NCBI GenBank assembly: GCA_027729865.1
Contig: JAQCBM010000027.1
Span: 1 to 12,407, forward strand
Origin: Actinomycetota bacterium
GTDB lineage: Bacteria > Actinomycetota > Actinomycetes > S36-B12
Reading direction: 5' to 3'
Length of the DNA: 12,407 bases
Below the pieces are notes generated by a model that was not told the DNA's origin, ran no database searches, and saw only the letters and a program-made list of their open reading frames with translations. Shown here one piece after another: positions 11,625 through 12,407 of the stretch (positions within the stretch are counted from its first letter, which is position 1; the number at the start of each line of letters is the position of its first letter). Both the position numbers and the translations under genes were made by a program.

Positions 11625-12407
11625 CTAACTCCTCAATCCTGAAAATAGGTCATCCTCAGGGGTTTCCACTTCAATTGAGGACCACGCGAGCTCGAAATCC
11701 TCCGTAGGCCACAGTTCCATCTGCATCTCCAGCGGGACCGCAAACCACATGCCATTCGGATCGATCTGGGTCGCGTGCGCCAGCAAAGCCTGATCACGGA
11801 TATGGAAATAGTCCGCGGCATGAACGCGCGTGGTCACGCGACGGAAGTTGTCGTCGCGGTCCTTCCAGTTCTCCAGCCATTCGCCGTAAGGGGACTCCAA
11901 ACCGGCATCGAGCATTGCCTGATGGAAAGTCTGAATGCGGGTTTTGGAGAACTGGTGGTTGAAGTAGATCTTGGAGACCTGATGCGGATCGCCGAGGTGT
12001 TGGTGTTGTCCCACATCTGCGGCCTCCTTCACCGCGGTCATGGTGATCTCGTGAGTGCGAATGTGATCGGGGTGCGGATAACCACCGTTTTCGTCGTACG
12101 TGGTGATGACCTGGGGTCGGAACTCACGGATGTGACGGACGAGTGCCGGGCTCAGTTCGTGCAACGGTCGCGCAGCGAAGGAGTTTGGCGGGAGCGGGGG
12201 CTTGGGGTCACCCTCGGGGAAACCGGAGTCCTCGAAGCCGAGCCAGGCGTGCCTGACCCGGAGAATCTCTGCGGCCTTTGCCATCTCGCGCTCGCGGACG
12301 GCATGAATGCCCTCTGTGTCGACCGCGTCCTGCATCGCCGGATTGAGGATGTCGCCGCGCTCGCCACCCGTGCACGTGACGACCATCACCTCGATGCCCT
12401 CATCGAC
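11625..12407 (-). CDS. mca: Mycothiol S-conjugate amidase Mca, partial (N-terminus off the right edge)
   Basis: A zinc amidase that cleaves mycothiol S-conjugates of electrophiles and antibiotics, giving a mercapturic acid for export and GlcN-Ins for mycothiol recycling. The 260 C-terminal residues are visible. The reading frame is open to the edge (VDEGIEVMVVTCTGG), so about 30 residues are missing, including the AHPDD motif with the first zinc ligands. Seen here: CTGGERGDILNPAM, AWLGFEDSGFPEGD, the TYDENGGYPHPDHIRTHE region with the remaining zinc-binding His, and VTTRV...YFHIRDQALLAHATQIDP with WFAVPLEMQ near the end. These match Mca rather than the shorter deacetylase MshB. The internal GTG/ATG at 12389 is not the start. 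It is the first visible gene of a minus-strand series through SURF1 and the sugar kinase. Confidence 0.95.
   Translation of the reverse strand, partial: VDEGIEVMVVTCTGGERGDILNPAMQDAVDTEGIHAVREREMAKAAEILRVRHAWLGFEDSGFPEGDPKPPLPPNSFAARPLHELSPALVRHIREFRPQVITTYDENGGYPHPDHIRTHEITMTAVKEAADVGQHQHLGDPHQVSKIYFNHQFSKTRIQTFHQAMLDAGLESPYGEWLENWKDRDDNFRRVTTRVHAADYFHIRDQALLAHATQIDPNGMWFAVPLEMQMELWPTEDFELAWSSIEVETPEDDLFSGLRS

Noticed and set aside
12389..12407. Start of mca at the GTG/ATG near 12389
   Set aside because: The frame stays open to the edge (VDEGIE...), and Mca needs the upstream AHPDD zinc motif, which must lie beyond the window.

Overview
The window reads as a compact actinobacterial chromosome segment of fairly high GC. 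The clearest taxonomic marker is a mycothiol S-conjugate amidase (mca) at the right edge, since mycothiol is made by Actinobacteria. GTG starts, candidate leaderless promoters and a DUF3817 gene agree with this. I cannot name a genus. No rRNA, tRNA, IS element, phage gene or CRISPR array is visible, and no stretch over 300 bases lacks a gene.

Layout, left to right. (1) 1-1718, minus: a YyaL/SSP411-type thioredoxin-domain protein, C-terminus off the left edge. (2) 1843-2458, plus: a BrnT-like toxin and ribbon-helix-helix antitoxin pair behind a perfect palindrome. (3) 2466-2786, minus: a small multidrug resistance (SMR) exporter. (4) 2858-3519, plus: two coupled genes of unknown function, one small and acidic, one a four-helix membrane protein. 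(5) 3509-4869, minus: an nfeD and SPFH/stomatin membrane operon. (6) 5002-7932, plus: a four-gene molybdate operon (HTH-Mop regulator, modA, modB, modC) in which every junction is a 4-base stop/start overlap. (7) 7946-8586, minus: vapBC toxin-antitoxin. (8) 8662-9339, plus: ung. (9) 9346 to the right edge, minus: mca, a small membrane protein, SURF1, a PfkB sugar kinase and a DUF3817 membrane protein in tight series.

Molybdate uptake (ModA binds, ModB channels, ModC powers) is probably regulated by the molybdate-binding HTH-Mop protein encoded first in its own operon. NfeD and the SPFH protein form a known partner pair. SURF1 assists cytochrome c oxidase assembly, so the cell probably respires aerobically. 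Mca detoxifies electrophiles conjugated to mycothiol.

The most interesting signals are regulatory. Four GATG units at an exact 8-base period run through the -10 element and start codon of vapB and resemble the tandem operators of ribbon-helix-helix repressors. Three TATTTG motifs about 20 bases apart lie ahead of the molybdate operon. A perfect 7+7 palindrome overlaps the promoter of the BrnT-like module. In addition, the mca/small-membrane-protein/DUF255 linkage that I recall from Mycobacterium tuberculosis appears here split by about 9.7 kb of other genes.
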